DNA of 21,286 nucleotides from a virus: positions 1 to 21,286 of the IMG/VR virus record IMGVR_UViG_3300042691_022215. One strand, given 5' to 3'. A model generated the notes under the pieces. That model did no database searches. It worked only from the letters and a program-made list of their open reading frames with translations, and was not told the origin of the DNA. Position numbers and translations under genes: made by a program. Position 1 is the first letter of the stretch, and each line of letters starts with the position of its first letter. Shown one piece after another: positions 13,952-20,889 of the stretch.

Positions 13952-14649
13952 TCCACTCGTTTGACGTTGATATCGCCACTGAACACGGCGTCGAGTGCGC
14001 CATCATGCTGGCGAACATTGAGTTCTGGGTAGCCAAGAACAAGGCTAACCGCAAGCACTTCCACAAGGGACGGTACTGGACCTACAACAGCATCAAGGCA
14101 TGGGCAGAGCTGTTTCCGTACTGGAGTTCTGACAAGGTGCGAAGGGTTCTAGAAAGGCTAGAAGAGCGCGGTCTTGTCGTCTCCGACAACTTCAATTCTT
14201 CTGGCTATGACCGCACAAAGTGGTACACGTTGTCTTGTGATTCTTGCCAAATCGATTTGGCAAATTTGCCAAATGGAAGTGGCGAATCTGCCAAATCACT
14301 AATAAGAACAGATAGTAAACCAGATACAAAAAGCGCAACCAAAGACCGAGCCACCTCCGGTGACTCTGAGCAGTACGAAGAGAGCTTTCTAGAGTTCTGG
14401 AAAAACTGGCCTACTAACAAGCGCAAAGGCTCTAAGCCTCAATGTGGAGCGTTCTGGAAGAGGAAGAAGCTACATCTCAAGACAAAACAAATTCTTGAGC
14501 ATGTGAACCTGATGAAGAATAGCCACGACTGGACGAAGGACAACGGACAGTACATGCCAGCACCACTAACCTACCTTCACCAGATGCGCTGGGAAGGTGC
14601 CGAACCTACTCAAGACCAAAAAGAGAACAAGTGGGCTGGTGCGATATGA
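13948..14649 (+). CDS. replication initiator, lambda O-like layout
   Basis: 233 aa; ATG overlaps the HNH stop (ATGA). Residues 1-95 form a winged helix (WTYNSIKAWAELFPYWSSDK, VRRVLERLEERGLVVSDNF), the DNA-binding domain. Residues 96-138 are a polar linker whose DNA carries the iteron array. Residues 145-222 match the C-terminal domain of many phage initiators (FLEFWKNWPTNKRKGSKPQC, FWKRKKL, then MPAPLTYLHQMRWEG), the region that recruits the helicase or its loader. Order and layout equal lambda O: a DNA-binding head, an origin inside the gene, a protein-contact tail. A DnaB-like helicase gene follows two genes downstream. The assignment as initiator is strong; the exact family name is less sure. 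Confidence 0.83.
   Translation: MIHSFDVDIATEHGVECAIMLANIEFWVAKNKANRKHFHKGRYWTYNSIKAWAELFPYWSSDKVRRVLERLEERGLVVSDNFNSSGYDRTKWYTLSCDSCQIDLANLPNGSGESAKSLIRTDSKPDTKSATKDRATSGDSEQYEESFLEFWKNWPTNKRKGSKPQCGAFWKRKKLHLKTKQILEHVNLMKNSHDWTKDNGQYMPAPLTYLHQMRWEGAEPTQDQKENKWAGAI
14244..14335 (+). other. ori: replication origin: iterons and A+T-rich stretch inside the initiator gene
   Basis: TTGCCAAAT stands at 14244-14252 and 14266-14274, CTGCCAAAT at 14288-14296, an exact 22-bp period, with an inverted copy ATTTGGCAA at 14255-14263. Directly after the last repeat lies an A-rich stretch (14297-14335) that could open as the unwinding element. Position inside the initiator gene, at the linker between its two domains, is that of lambda ori in gene O. 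Confidence 0.72.
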
Positions 14650-14975
14650 ACGGACTGGACTGGCTCAAGAAGGTGCGTAAGAAACGGCTAAAACCGCCCT
14701 ACGTTTCGATTTCAGACCGACACTATGACGAGACCTTCACCCCGGAATATTTAGAGCCTACAAACGGCGATTGTCCGAGCACTGGGGATTGGCGGATCTT
14801 CTACGGACTGTTCGTGGTAGTTGACTCTCAAGACCCTGCATTTGTAGAGAAGTGGGCAAGAGCAGTCTTGAAGGCTAAAGCCGACACAGTGCTAGGGATG
14901 GTCTGGAAGATCGACAAGCACGGCGACATTCACGCAAAACACACAACCTACAGACTCTACGGAATAGACCAATGA
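14646..14975 (+). CDS. hypothetical protein, 109 aa, between initiator and helicase
   Basis: ATG 14646 overlaps the initiator stop (ATGA); an ATG at 14631 in the same frame is less likely. The protein begins basic (LDWLKKVRKKRLKPPYVSI), then holds a compact alpha/beta segment (GDWRIFYGLFVVVDSQDPAF, VEKWARAVLKAKADTVLGMV) and ends in HAKHTTYRLYGIDQ. I do not recognise a family. Its place between initiator and helicase, where lambda encodes the loader P, makes a helicase-loading or accessory replication role possible, but the sequence has no P-loop or known loader motif. Confidence 0.72.
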   Translation: MNGLDWLKKVRKKRLKPPYVSISDRHYDETFTPEYLEPTNGDCPSTGDWRIFYGLFVVVDSQDPAFVEKWARAVLKAKADTVLGMVWKIDKHGDIHAKHTTYRLYGIDQ

Positions 14976-15931
14976 ACCTTATTCCTGACACGATCAATTG
15001 GGCGGACTACGAGAAGGAAACCGAAGAGGCTGCAAAGATCAGACCGGCCTCGGATTTCCTGGATGTGATGATTGCCCAGGTAGGAGAACCGGAGGAATCA
15101 GAGCCTAAGTGCTATCTGCCTTGGGACAAGACTCATGAATACTTTGCTTTCCGTCAGGGCGAAGTGACGCTATGGGCTGGCGTGAACGGACACGGCAAAT
15201 CGCTAGTGACCGGCATGGCTTCTGTCTCTATGATTGTTCAAAACGAGAAAGTCTGTATTGCCTCGTTTGAAATGAAGCCGCGCAAGACCCTGCGACGGAT
15301 GGCTACTCAATTCATGGGCCAGTCAACCACGCCCCACCATCCAGACGAAATCCCGCTTGTCCGGGAGGTTCTAGACCAGTTCCGGGGGCTCTGCACTGAT
15401 CGGCTGTGGGTCTATGACCAGCAAGGCACAGTGACTCCTGAGCGAGTGATAGCAGTTACACGCTACTGCTTCAAAGAGCTAGGCATCAAGCACATGTTCA
15501 TCGACTCGCTTATGAAGTGTGTCAAGGGGGAGGACGACTACAACGGCCAGAAAGCTCTGCTGGATGAGCTGTGTGCATTGGCACGGGATCACTCGGCACA
15601 CATTCACCTTGTTCACCATCTGCGCAAGAGTGGCAAGGAAACCGACCAGCCGGACAAGAACGATGTGAAAGGTTCCGGTTCGATCACCGACCAAGTGGAC
15701 AACCTTCTATTGGTTTGGCGCAACAAGCAGAAGGAAATGGACTACGGAACCGGCAAGCAGGTAGATCCTCTAGACCCTGATGTGATCCTGTTCTGCCGCA
15801 AACAACGGAACGGAACCGGATGGGAGGGCGCAATCAAGCTCTACTTCAACTCTCGGTCAATGCAGTACACGGCGAACCCTGGCTACAACATCGATCTTTT
15901 TTCGTGGCCTCACAGAGAGACACAAGGGTAA
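14972..15931 (+). CDS. DnaB-type replicative helicase, RecA-like domain
   Basis: 319 aa; ATG overlaps the previous stop. The RecA-like core is complete: Walker A GVNGHGKS (residues 70-77), the SFEM motif with catalytic Glu100 (SLEM in DnaB), Walker B HMFIDSL (Asp178), LVHHLRK (213-219), the GSGSITDQVDNLLLVWR segment (234-250) and CRKQRNGTGWEG (275-286) with the arginine-finger-like RN. It lacks the usual DnaB N-terminal domain and any primase or Toprim domain, so it resembles the C-terminal helicase half of DnaB or T7 gp4. It should unwind DNA 5'-3' as a hexamer ahead of the fork. The stop TAA lies inside the palindrome of the next regulatory module. Confidence 0.9.
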   Translation: MNLIPDTINWADYEKETEEAAKIRPASDFLDVMIAQVGEPEESEPKCYLPWDKTHEYFAFRQGEVTLWAGVNGHGKSLVTGMASVSMIVQNEKVCIASFEMKPRKTLRRMATQFMGQSTTPHHPDEIPLVREVLDQFRGLCTDRLWVYDQQGTVTPERVIAVTRYCFKELGIKHMFIDSLMKCVKGEDDYNGQKALLDELCALARDHSAHIHLVHHLRKSGKETDQPDKNDVKGSGSITDQVDNLLLVWRNKQKEMDYGTGKQVDPLDPDVILFCRKQRNGTGWEGAIKLYFNSRSMQYTANPGYNIDLFSWPHRETQG

Positions 15932-15990
15932 ACCCTAACGCCACCAAAGACTAAGCAAGCTAAACTTTACAGACCACAACAAGGAGAGAT
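15925..15990 (+). promoter_or_regulatory. regulatory module A (palindrome, -10, strong RBS)
   Basis: AGGGTAAACCCT at 15925-15936 includes the helicase stop codon. GCTAAACT (-10 TAAACT, 15961-15966) and CAACAAGGAGAGAT lead to the ATG at 15991. The palindrome begins exactly 66 bp before the ATG, as in modules B and C. No -35 hexamer is present at the right spacing; the palindrome centre falls about 42 bp before the expected start of transcription, the place of a class II activator site. Confidence 0.6.
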
Positions 15991-18201
15991 ATGGACTATC
16001 AATCATTTGTCCAAGCCAAGCGCCGCCGCGAGATTCCTACGGGCCACAATCCTGGCGAGCTTAACGAAAACCTGTTCGACTTTCAGCATGCGATTGTTAG
16101 CTGGGCCGTCCGTCGCGGGCGTGCTGCGATCTTTGCTGATACCGGACTCGGCAAGACCTTGATGCAGCTTTCCTGGGCTGATGAGGTTCACTCTCACACT
16201 GGCGGCAAGGTTCTTGTTCTTGCTCCGCTGGCCGTGAGTGAACAAACCATCGAACAGGGATTGACATTTGGCATTGAAGTGAAGCGAGTCCCGCAAGGGT
16301 GCGACATTCCTGGCCCTGGCGTCTGGATCACGAACTATGAGCGGATGGACTCGATCAATTTCGATGACCTGACCGGCCTTGTGCTGGATGAGTCCTCAAT
16401 CCTCAAGGCTCATGACGGAAAGACACGACAGGCCATCATTGACGCCGCTCAGTCGATCCCGTATCGCCTTAGCTGCACAGCCACTCCTAGCCCTAACGAT
16501 TTCGACGAGCTTGGGAATCAATGCGAATTCTTGGGCGTGATGACCCGCACGGAAATGCTTGCCACGTATTTCGTGAACGACACGGGAGACACGGGAACAT
16601 GGATTCTCAAGGGTTGGGGAAAGTCTCGATTCTGGGAATGGATGGGTTCTTGGGCTGTTGTCGTCCGCAATCCGTCTGATATTGGATTTGATGGCTCACG
16701 CTATGAGCTGCCGGGATTGGAGTATGTCGAGCACGTAATCGAAACAGACGCAACGCCTGATGGCGAGTTGTTCGCCCGTCCTGCTCAATCTTTGGCTGAA
16801 CGACGCAAGGCACAGCGCGACAGCTTGGAAGCCCGATGCAAGGCACTTGCCGAGCTGGTGAACTCTCAACCCGATGAACCGTGGCTGATTTGGTGCCATC
16901 TGAATGATGAAGCCGATTTGCTGCAATCGCTGATTCCCGGATCAGTGAACGTGCAAGGATCTGATGCGCCGGAAACCAAGGCAAAGAATCTGCTCGGTTT
17001 CGCTCATGGCGATGTGCGAGTCTTGATTAGCAAGCCAAAGATCGCCGGGTATGGAATGAATTGGCAACACTGCGCCCGCATGGCTTTTGTTGGCCTAGAT
17101 GACTCATTTGAGAAGTTCTATCAAGCTGTCCGCCGTTGCTTCAGATTCGGCCAGAAGCGCAAGGTGATCGTGCATCTGTTCACTGCCGAGAATGAAGGCC
17201 AGATTCTGCGCAACCTCAAGCGCAAGGAAGAACAACATCACGAAATGAGCGCCAACATGGTTGGCCACATGAAAGACATTATGAACAACGAATTGAAAGG
17301 GGTTGAGAACGTGGTAGACGAATACAAAGAGGATGTTTACAAGGGTGACGGTTTTACGGTCTATCTGGGTGACTGTGTAAAACATGCATCCAAGTTCGAG
17401 GCAGACAGCATTGATTACTCGATCTTCTCGCCGCCGTTTGCTGATCTGTTTGTGTACTCCAATTCAGACCATGACATGGGTAACTGCCGCGACGATGCCG
17501 AGTTCGCTGCACAGTTCCGATTCTTGGTGAAGGAGCTGTATCGAGTCCTCAAGCCTGGGCGCAATGTCTCTTTCCATTGCATGAACCTGCCAACAACCAA
17601 GATGCGCCAAGGTTTCATTGGGATTCGTGACTTCCGAGGCGACCTGATCCGCACGTTCCAAGACGAGGGATTTATCTATCACTCCGAAGTGTGCATCTGG
17701 AAAGACCCAGTTGTTGCAATGCAGCGAACAAAAGCACTCGGACTTCTGCACAAGACTATCCGCGAGAATTCCACGATGACCCGCATGGGCCTGCCTGACT
17801 ATGTGGTGACGATGCGCAAGCCGGGAGACTGCGAAGAGCGTGTAACTCACGACGGGATCAACGATCTGCCGGTAGACCTGTGGCAGAAATACGCAAGTCC
17901 GGTCTGGTTTGACATTGACCAGGGTCGCACACTGAACAAGATGCCAGCCCGCGATGAGAACGACCAAAAGCACATGTGCCCGCTTCAGCTTGATGTGATC
18001 GAGCGATGCATTCACTTGTGGACGAACAAGGGGGATCTGGTGTTTAGTCCGTTTACCGGGATCGGATCGGAGGGCTATACGTCTGTTCGCATGGGCCGTC
18101 GATTCGTCGGGACTGAACTCAAGCCCCAATACTGGGAGCTTGCTTGCCAGAACATCGAGGATGCATCCAAGGAACAACAGGGCTTGTTTGCTGGTCTGTG
18201 A
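15991..18201 (+). CDS. fused SNF2-type helicase and DNA methyltransferase
   Basis: 736 aa, AAGGAGAG upstream. Residues 1-440 form an SF2/SNF2-like ATPase: Walker A ADTGLGKT (49-56), VLDESS in place of DEAH (131-136), TATPSPND (163-170), and motif VI QAVRRCFRFGQ (378-388) with arginine finger. Residues 445-736 form a DNA methyltransferase in beta-class order: catalytic SPPF (480-483) comes before the AdoMet-binding FSPFTGIGSEG (685-695). SPP is more usual in N4-cytosine enzymes than DPP, though adenine cannot be excluded; the first Asp of DPFxGxG is Ser here. It may coat phage DNA with methyl groups against restriction, using the motor to move along DNA. No nuclease domain is seen, so it is not a restriction enzyme. 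Confidence 0.88.
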   Translation: MDYQSFVQAKRRREIPTGHNPGELNENLFDFQHAIVSWAVRRGRAAIFADTGLGKTLMQLSWADEVHSHTGGKVLVLAPLAVSEQTIEQGLTFGIEVKRVPQGCDIPGPGVWITNYERMDSINFDDLTGLVLDESSILKAHDGKTRQAIIDAAQSIPYRLSCTATPSPNDFDELGNQCEFLGVMTRTEMLATYFVNDTGDTGTWILKGWGKSRFWEWMGSWAVVVRNPSDIGFDGSRYELPGLEYVEHVIETDATPDGELFARPAQSLAERRKAQRDSLEARCKALAELVNSQPDEPWLIWCHLNDEADLLQSLIPGSVNVQGSDAPETKAKNLLGFAHGDVRVLISKPKIAGYGMNWQHCARMAFVGLDDSFEKFYQAVRRCFRFGQKRKVIVHLFTAENEGQILRNLKRKEEQHHEMSANMVGHMKDIMNNELKGVENVVDEYKEDVYKGDGFTVYLGDCVKHASKFEADSIDYSIFSPPFADLFVYSNSDHDMGNCRDDAEFAAQFRFLVKELYRVLKPGRNVSFHCMNLPTTKMRQGFIGIRDFRGDLIRTFQDEGFIYHSEVCIWKDPVVAMQRTKALGLLHKTIRENSTMTRMGLPDYVVTMRKPGDCEERVTHDGINDLPVDLWQKYASPVWFDIDQGRTLNKMPARDENDQKHMCPLQLDVIERCIHLWTNKGDLVFSPFTGIGSEGYTSVRMGRRFVGTELKPQYWELACQNIEDASKEQQGLFAGL

Positions 18202-18204
18202 TCT

Positions 18205-18270
18205 AGGGTAAACCCCGATACAAAAGCCGCACCAAGACGGCTAGGATTGATCCATCAACAAGGAGAGAGT
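18205..18270 (+). promoter_or_regulatory. regulatory module B
   Basis: AGGGTAAACCCC at 18205-18216, GCTAGGAT (-10 TAGGAT, 18242-18247), GATTGAT and CAACAAGGAGAGAGT before the ATG at 18271. The palindrome starts 66 bp before the ATG. The palindrome lies four bases after the methyltransferase stop, so this opens a new unit of small genes. Confidence 0.6.
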
Positions 18271-18501
18271 ATGAGCACTCAACACAAAGCGCTGGAGCTG
18301 GCCGAGGAGATCGACAGCAAGGAATGGTTTTCGTGCGCCGAAGCGGCAGACACGATCCGCGCCCAGCACACACTGATTGTGCAGATGCGCGAGGCGCTTG
18401 GTAAATGCCGGTTCGACTCTCTGAACATGAGCGTCAAGCATTGGAATGAAGTTTGTGCTGCCGCAATCGTCGCAGACAAGTACCTGGGAGAGAAGGGATG
18501 A
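18271..18501 (+). CDS. hypothetical accessory protein, 76 aa
   Basis: ATG 18271 follows AAGGAGAGAGT; an ATG at 18247 in frame would lie inside the regulatory module and is rejected. The protein starts MSTQHKALELAEEIDSKEWF, then AAAD.IR.Q...I..MREAL, and ends CAAAIVADKYLGEKG, a helical pattern common in small accessory proteins of betaproteobacterial phages. Function unknown. Its first 36 bases are repeated, with three differences, at the start of the next gene. Confidence 0.75.
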   Translation: MSTQHKALELAEEIDSKEWFSCAEAADTIRAQHTLIVQMREALGKCRFDSLNMSVKHWNEVCAAAIVADKYLGEKG

Positions 18502-18533
18502 GCACTCAACACAAGGCGCCGGAGCTGGCTGAG
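18271..18533 (+). repeat. duplicated gene-start segment (two 36-bp copies)
   Basis: Bases 18271-18306 and 18498-18533 are the same apart from three changes, and encode MSTQHKALELAE and MSTQHKAPELAE. The copies begin at the start codons of neighbouring genes, as if the start of one gene had been joined to another body. Confidence 0.8.
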
Positions 18534-18854
18534 CGCGGTAAAGATCGAGGTACTGGCAGGAAAACCATGCAACTTGGGCAAAAGGTCTGCGCGAATGCCC
18601 ATCTCGTGCGCAAGACCATCATCAATCCGGGTCATGGTTGGGGCTTCGCCGGGAAGGAGTGGCAGCGATCGGTCTACCCGGCGCCCAGAGTAGGCATCCT
18701 CGTTGGCCTGCGCACGGTAACAAACGGCCTCCGCGTCAACCTCGGCGAAGATGGTATCGCCTACAAGGCGACGTCTCACCAGCGCGTCGCCGTCGTGGCG
18801 TTCGACCTGCGGCAGGCGCCCAAGCTGGTCCAGTTCGGCGACCTGACTTTCTAA
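18498..18854 (+). CDS. hypothetical accessory protein with borrowed N-terminus
   Basis: 118 aa from ATG 18498, overlapping the previous stop (ATGA). The first 12 residues copy those of the preceding gene, then comes a short Gly/Arg/Lys link and a compact beta-rich body from about residue 24 (MQLGQKVCANAHLVRKTIIN, VGILVGLRTVTNGLRVNLGE, VAVVAFDLRQAPKLVQF). The in-frame ATG at 18568, with AGGA seven bases upstream, would start just at this body (95 aa) and may be the original start. The body has an SH3-like barrel look. I do not recognise a family. Confidence 0.68.
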   Translation: MSTQHKAPELAERGKDRGTGRKTMQLGQKVCANAHLVRKTIINPGHGWGFAGKEWQRSVYPAPRVGILVGLRTVTNGLRVNLGEDGIAYKATSHQRVAVVAFDLRQAPKLVQFGDLTF

Positions 18855-18870
18855 TTTCCTGGAACTGCAC

Positions 18871-19638
18871 ATGACCACTCAAGACAAGCTGGCGCAGGCG
18901 CTGCGCGACATGGTCGAGGCGTCACAAGGCAAGTTTGGCGACTTGGTTTTTATGGCCAAGGCGTCCCAAGATGCCGCTGAAGCCCTCGCCGAGCACGAAG
19001 CCCAGGTGCAGGCGGCGCCGGAAAACCATTTTGCTGGAGTTAGCAATATGGTCCCGGATGGCTATCGGCTGGTGCCCGTGGACCCGACTGATGCAATGCG
19101 CATCGCTGGTGGGATTGCGCTTGAGTCGTCGCCAGCTCATGACGTGATCGGGCCGCTTGTTGATGCATGGGCCGCCATGCTCGCCGCAGCACCACAGCCC
19201 GAGGCTGCACAAGACGACTGGCGCACCCCGACGACGCTCTTGCAGCGCATGTCGGACGCGGTGGCCCTGCTGTGCGGCGGCAAGCGCCCGAGCAACGCCA
19301 TGGTGCAGGGCTGGCTCGACAACACGAGCGAGGAGCTGCAGAACTTCGCAGCATCCCACGGCCCGGCCTGGGCGCAGGGCATTGGACTGCTCGACGCGGC
19401 GCGGGTGATGGCAGATCAGCCAGTCGAAGGGGTTGATCACGAAATGGCACCACAGCCCGAGGCGGTGCAGCAGGTAGGGCGGCATATCGACAAACAGGCG
19501 GAGTTTGAGGCGTGGCTTGAGAACTACCCGATCCAGATCATCGAAGATGACTATGAACTGTGCTTCGATGCTTTTATGGCGGGTTTGGCCGCCCAGCAGG
19601 CCGAGCGCGCCAACGGCATCGGAAAGGATAAGTCATGA
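18871..19638 (+). CDS. modular accessory protein, 255 aa (Ead/Ea22-like style)
   Basis: ATG 18871 with GGAA upstream. The sequence is a string of modules seen in many phage accessory proteins: a helical start (KLAQALRDMVEASQ, EALAEHEAQVQAAP), VPDGYRLVPVDPTDAMRIAG to WAAMLAAAPQPEA, a central helical stretch (TLLQRMSDAVALLCGGKRPS), a second APQPEA, and FEAWLENYP...CFDAFMAGLAAQQAE, close to the W....F.AG..A..A motif common in such proteins. A 17-base exact repeat (19189-19205 and 19447-19463) underlies the two APQPEA copies. GC-rich third positions set it apart from genes upstream. Function is unknown; recombination between modules is likely. Confidence 0.78.
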   Translation: MTTQDKLAQALRDMVEASQGKFGDLVFMAKASQDAAEALAEHEAQVQAAPENHFAGVSNMVPDGYRLVPVDPTDAMRIAGGIALESSPAHDVIGPLVDAWAAMLAAAPQPEAAQDDWRTPTTLLQRMSDAVALLCGGKRPSNAMVQGWLDNTSEELQNFAASHGPAWAQGIGLLDAARVMADQPVEGVDHEMAPQPEAVQQVGRHIDKQAEFEAWLENYPIQIIEDDYELCFDAFMAGLAAQQAERANGIGKDKS

Positions 19639-19946
19639 TGTGCATACCACGCATGTGGATCGTTGACACTGGAGATAAGCGGTGCGGTCCTGTTGTTGTT
19701 TTTTACTGTCAATCAGAGGCATCCAAGCTGGCAGAAGAGACGGGTGGAAAAGTTCTTGAGCTTGTCCCCAAGCAGGCCGAGCGCGAGCCGCTGACGGATG
19801 AGCAGATCGACGCCATTGCGAACAGCATCCTCACTGCTGACCCTGTGCAATGGTGGCGGCGGATCGCCCGTGGTGTCCAGGAAGCCCTGGCTGAGAAGTG
19901 GGGCGTGAAGCTACAAGCCCACGGCATCGGGAAGGATCAATCATGA
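19615..19946 (+). repeat. repeated gene-end/RBS segment (two 24-bp copies)
   Basis: Bases 19615-19638 and 19923-19946 differ at three positions. Each encodes GIGKD-x-S at the end of a gene, contains the AAGGAT ribosome binding site for the next gene, and ends in the ATGA stop/start overlap. It acts as an exchangeable junction between accessory genes. Confidence 0.75.
19635..19946 (+). CDS. hypothetical accessory protein, 103 aa
   Basis: ATG 19635 overlaps the previous stop; ATG 19638 is a possible alternative. The N-terminal half is a small alpha/beta unit (WIVDTGDKRCGPVVVFYCQS, GGKVLELVP) and the C-terminal half carries EPLTDEQIDAIANSI...W.RRIARGVQEA.AEKWGV, a motif widespread in phage accessory proteins of Gram-negative hosts, known from sequence only. 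The end GIGKDQS repeats that of the preceding protein. Confidence 0.75.
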   Translation: MMCIPRMWIVDTGDKRCGPVVVFYCQSEASKLAEETGGKVLELVPKQAEREPLTDEQIDAIANSILTADPVQWWRRIARGVQEALAEKWGVKLQAHGIGKDQS

Positions 19947-20191
19947 GCCACAACGACATGGACGATATGGCCCAATTTGCAACGGAAAACGCAACCATGC
20001 TCAAAACATACGACCGACCACGCACTGCCCCACAGGGCCGAGAAGAGCAGGGATGGGTCGCCCCTGCTGAAGCATGCACCGAGTTCTTGGAAGACCAAAC
20101 AGACAGCGCAGACGGTGAAGTTTTCCCCTATCTCGCGTTGATGTTGGGCGTTTTTATCGCGCTAGCTGGCTTTGCTTTCAAGATGTTCTAG
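19943..20191 (+). CDS. small tail-anchored membrane protein, 82 aa
   Basis: ATG 19943 overlaps the previous stop (ATGA), with AAGGAT seven bases upstream; an upstream in-frame start at 19898 lies inside the preceding gene. Residues 1-60 are polar and acidic (MSHNDMDDMAQFATENATML), and the end is a single membrane segment (PYLALMLGVFIALAGFAFKM, about 62-81). This looks like an inner-membrane protein with its N-terminal part in the cytoplasm. No family is recognised; superinfection exclusion or host-envelope effects are possible but not shown. Its TAG stop lies inside the palindrome of module C. Confidence 0.7.
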   Translation: MSHNDMDDMAQFATENATMLKTYDRPRTAPQGREEQGWVAPAEACTEFLEDQTDSADGEVFPYLALMLGVFIALAGFAFKMF

Positions 20192-20255
20192 GGTTTTCCC
20201 TAGTGCAATGAGGCTTAAGCTAGGCTAAGATTGATGCACTCAACAAGGAGAGAGC
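20190..20255 (+). promoter_or_regulatory. regulatory module C
   Basis: AGGGTTTTCCCT at 20190-20201, extended to a perfect CTAGGG-TTTT-CCCTAG, then GCTAAGAT (-10 TAAGAT, 20226-20231), GATTGAT and CAACAAGGAGAGAGC before ATG 20256. The palindrome again starts 66 bp before the ATG, although its four-base centre differs from modules A and B. Confidence 0.6.
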
Positions 20256-20369
20256 ATGTTCCGCTTCATCACTCAAACGCCGCTCGGCATTCTGCTGTTT
20301 GTCCTGGCAATGTTTCTGCTCGGTGCAGCAATTGACAAGGGTATTGAATATCTGATGGTGTCGCAATGA
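20256..20369 (+). CDS. single-span membrane miniprotein, 37 aa
   Basis: ATG 20256 with AAGGAGAGAGC upstream; the TGA overlaps the next ATG (ATGA). The protein is short: a positive start (MFRFITQT), one membrane segment (PLGILLFVLAMFLLGAAI, about 9-26) and a short tail (DKGIEYLMVSQ). It is too short for usual gene calls but has the best ribosome binding site of the area and a dedicated promoter module. Function unknown. Confidence 0.7.
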   Translation: MFRFITQTPLGILLFVLAMFLLGAAIDKGIEYLMVSQ

Positions 20370-20560
20370 AACTCCGCGAAGCACTGATCCAACAGGCGCC
20401 AAGCCTTGCATTGCAGCGTGCTGCGTCAGATGAGATTGCGCGAATGGATGCACTACTAGATGCGTGCCGGTCGGCCCTCATGTATTGCGACAGGGACTGC
20501 GATTACGAATTGATTGATCGGATTGATGCAATTGCAAACAACCACATGGAGAGCAAGTAA
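20366..20560 (+). CDS. hypothetical helical protein, 64 aa
   Basis: ATG 20366 overlaps the previous stop. All-helical: MKLREALIQQAPSLALQRAA, DEIARMDALLDACRSALM, then a Cys/Asp-rich turn (YCDRDCDYELIDRIDAI). The TAA shares its last base with the next ATG (TAATG). No family recognised; this layout (REALIQQAPSLALQRAA, ARLDA) is common in small phage proteins. Confidence 0.72.
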   Translation: MKLREALIQQAPSLALQRAASDEIARMDALLDACRSALMYCDRDCDYELIDRIDAIANNHMESK

Positions 20561-20889
20561 TGAGCAAGCACACACCGGGGCCGTGGCGTTGGGGCGAGTT
20601 CAGCGACAGGCGTTTCTACGTGTCGCAGGAGGATGGTGCGCCATACACGCCGCACTACTCAGACGTCGCAACCCTGATTGCCGAGACGGTCAGCGATGAG
20701 CGCCGGTCTATCCAGCGAGCAAACGCCCGCCTGATCGCCGCCGCTCCATGCCTGCTGGAGGCGTTGAAAGACGTTCTGGCCCGCATCCAGAACAGTGGAG
20801 AGTGGTGGATGGATGAGCCAACCCGAGGCGGATTTGATGTAGAAAAGATTTGCGCAGCCATCGCCAAAGCAACAGGAGAGAACCAATGA
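20560..20889 (+). CDS. GPW/ARLIAAAP-family phage protein, 109 aa
   Basis: ATG 20560. The start MSKHTPGPWRWGEFSD and the segment SIQRANARLIAAAPCLLEAL are the hallmark of a very widespread family of small phage proteins of unknown function. Between them is a short beta region (RRFYVSQEDGAPY, ATLIAETV), and the end is helical (VEKICAAIAKATGENQ). It is part of the overlapping accessory chain. The family is recognised by these motifs only; no biochemical role is known to me. Confidence 0.85.
   Translation: MSKHTPGPWRWGEFSDRRFYVSQEDGAPYTPHYSDVATLIAETVSDERRSIQRANARLIAAAPCLLEALKDVLARIQNSGEWWMDEPTRGGFDVEKICAAIAKATGENQ

Noticed and set aside
17464-18177. Open frame of 237 codons on the minus strand
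   Set aside because: It lies fully inside the methyltransferase domain, has no ribosome binding site or known motif, and is a codon-use shadow.
18922-19485. Long overlapping frames on both strands in the GC-rich accessory gene
   Set aside because: High third-position GC leaves all frames open; only the 18871 frame has known motifs and coupled start and stop.
20188-20204. CTAGGGTTTTCCCTAG as a terminator
   Set aside because: No U tract follows and the same spot holds AGGGT palindromes with fixed spacing to starts in two other places, so it is read as part of the regulatory module.
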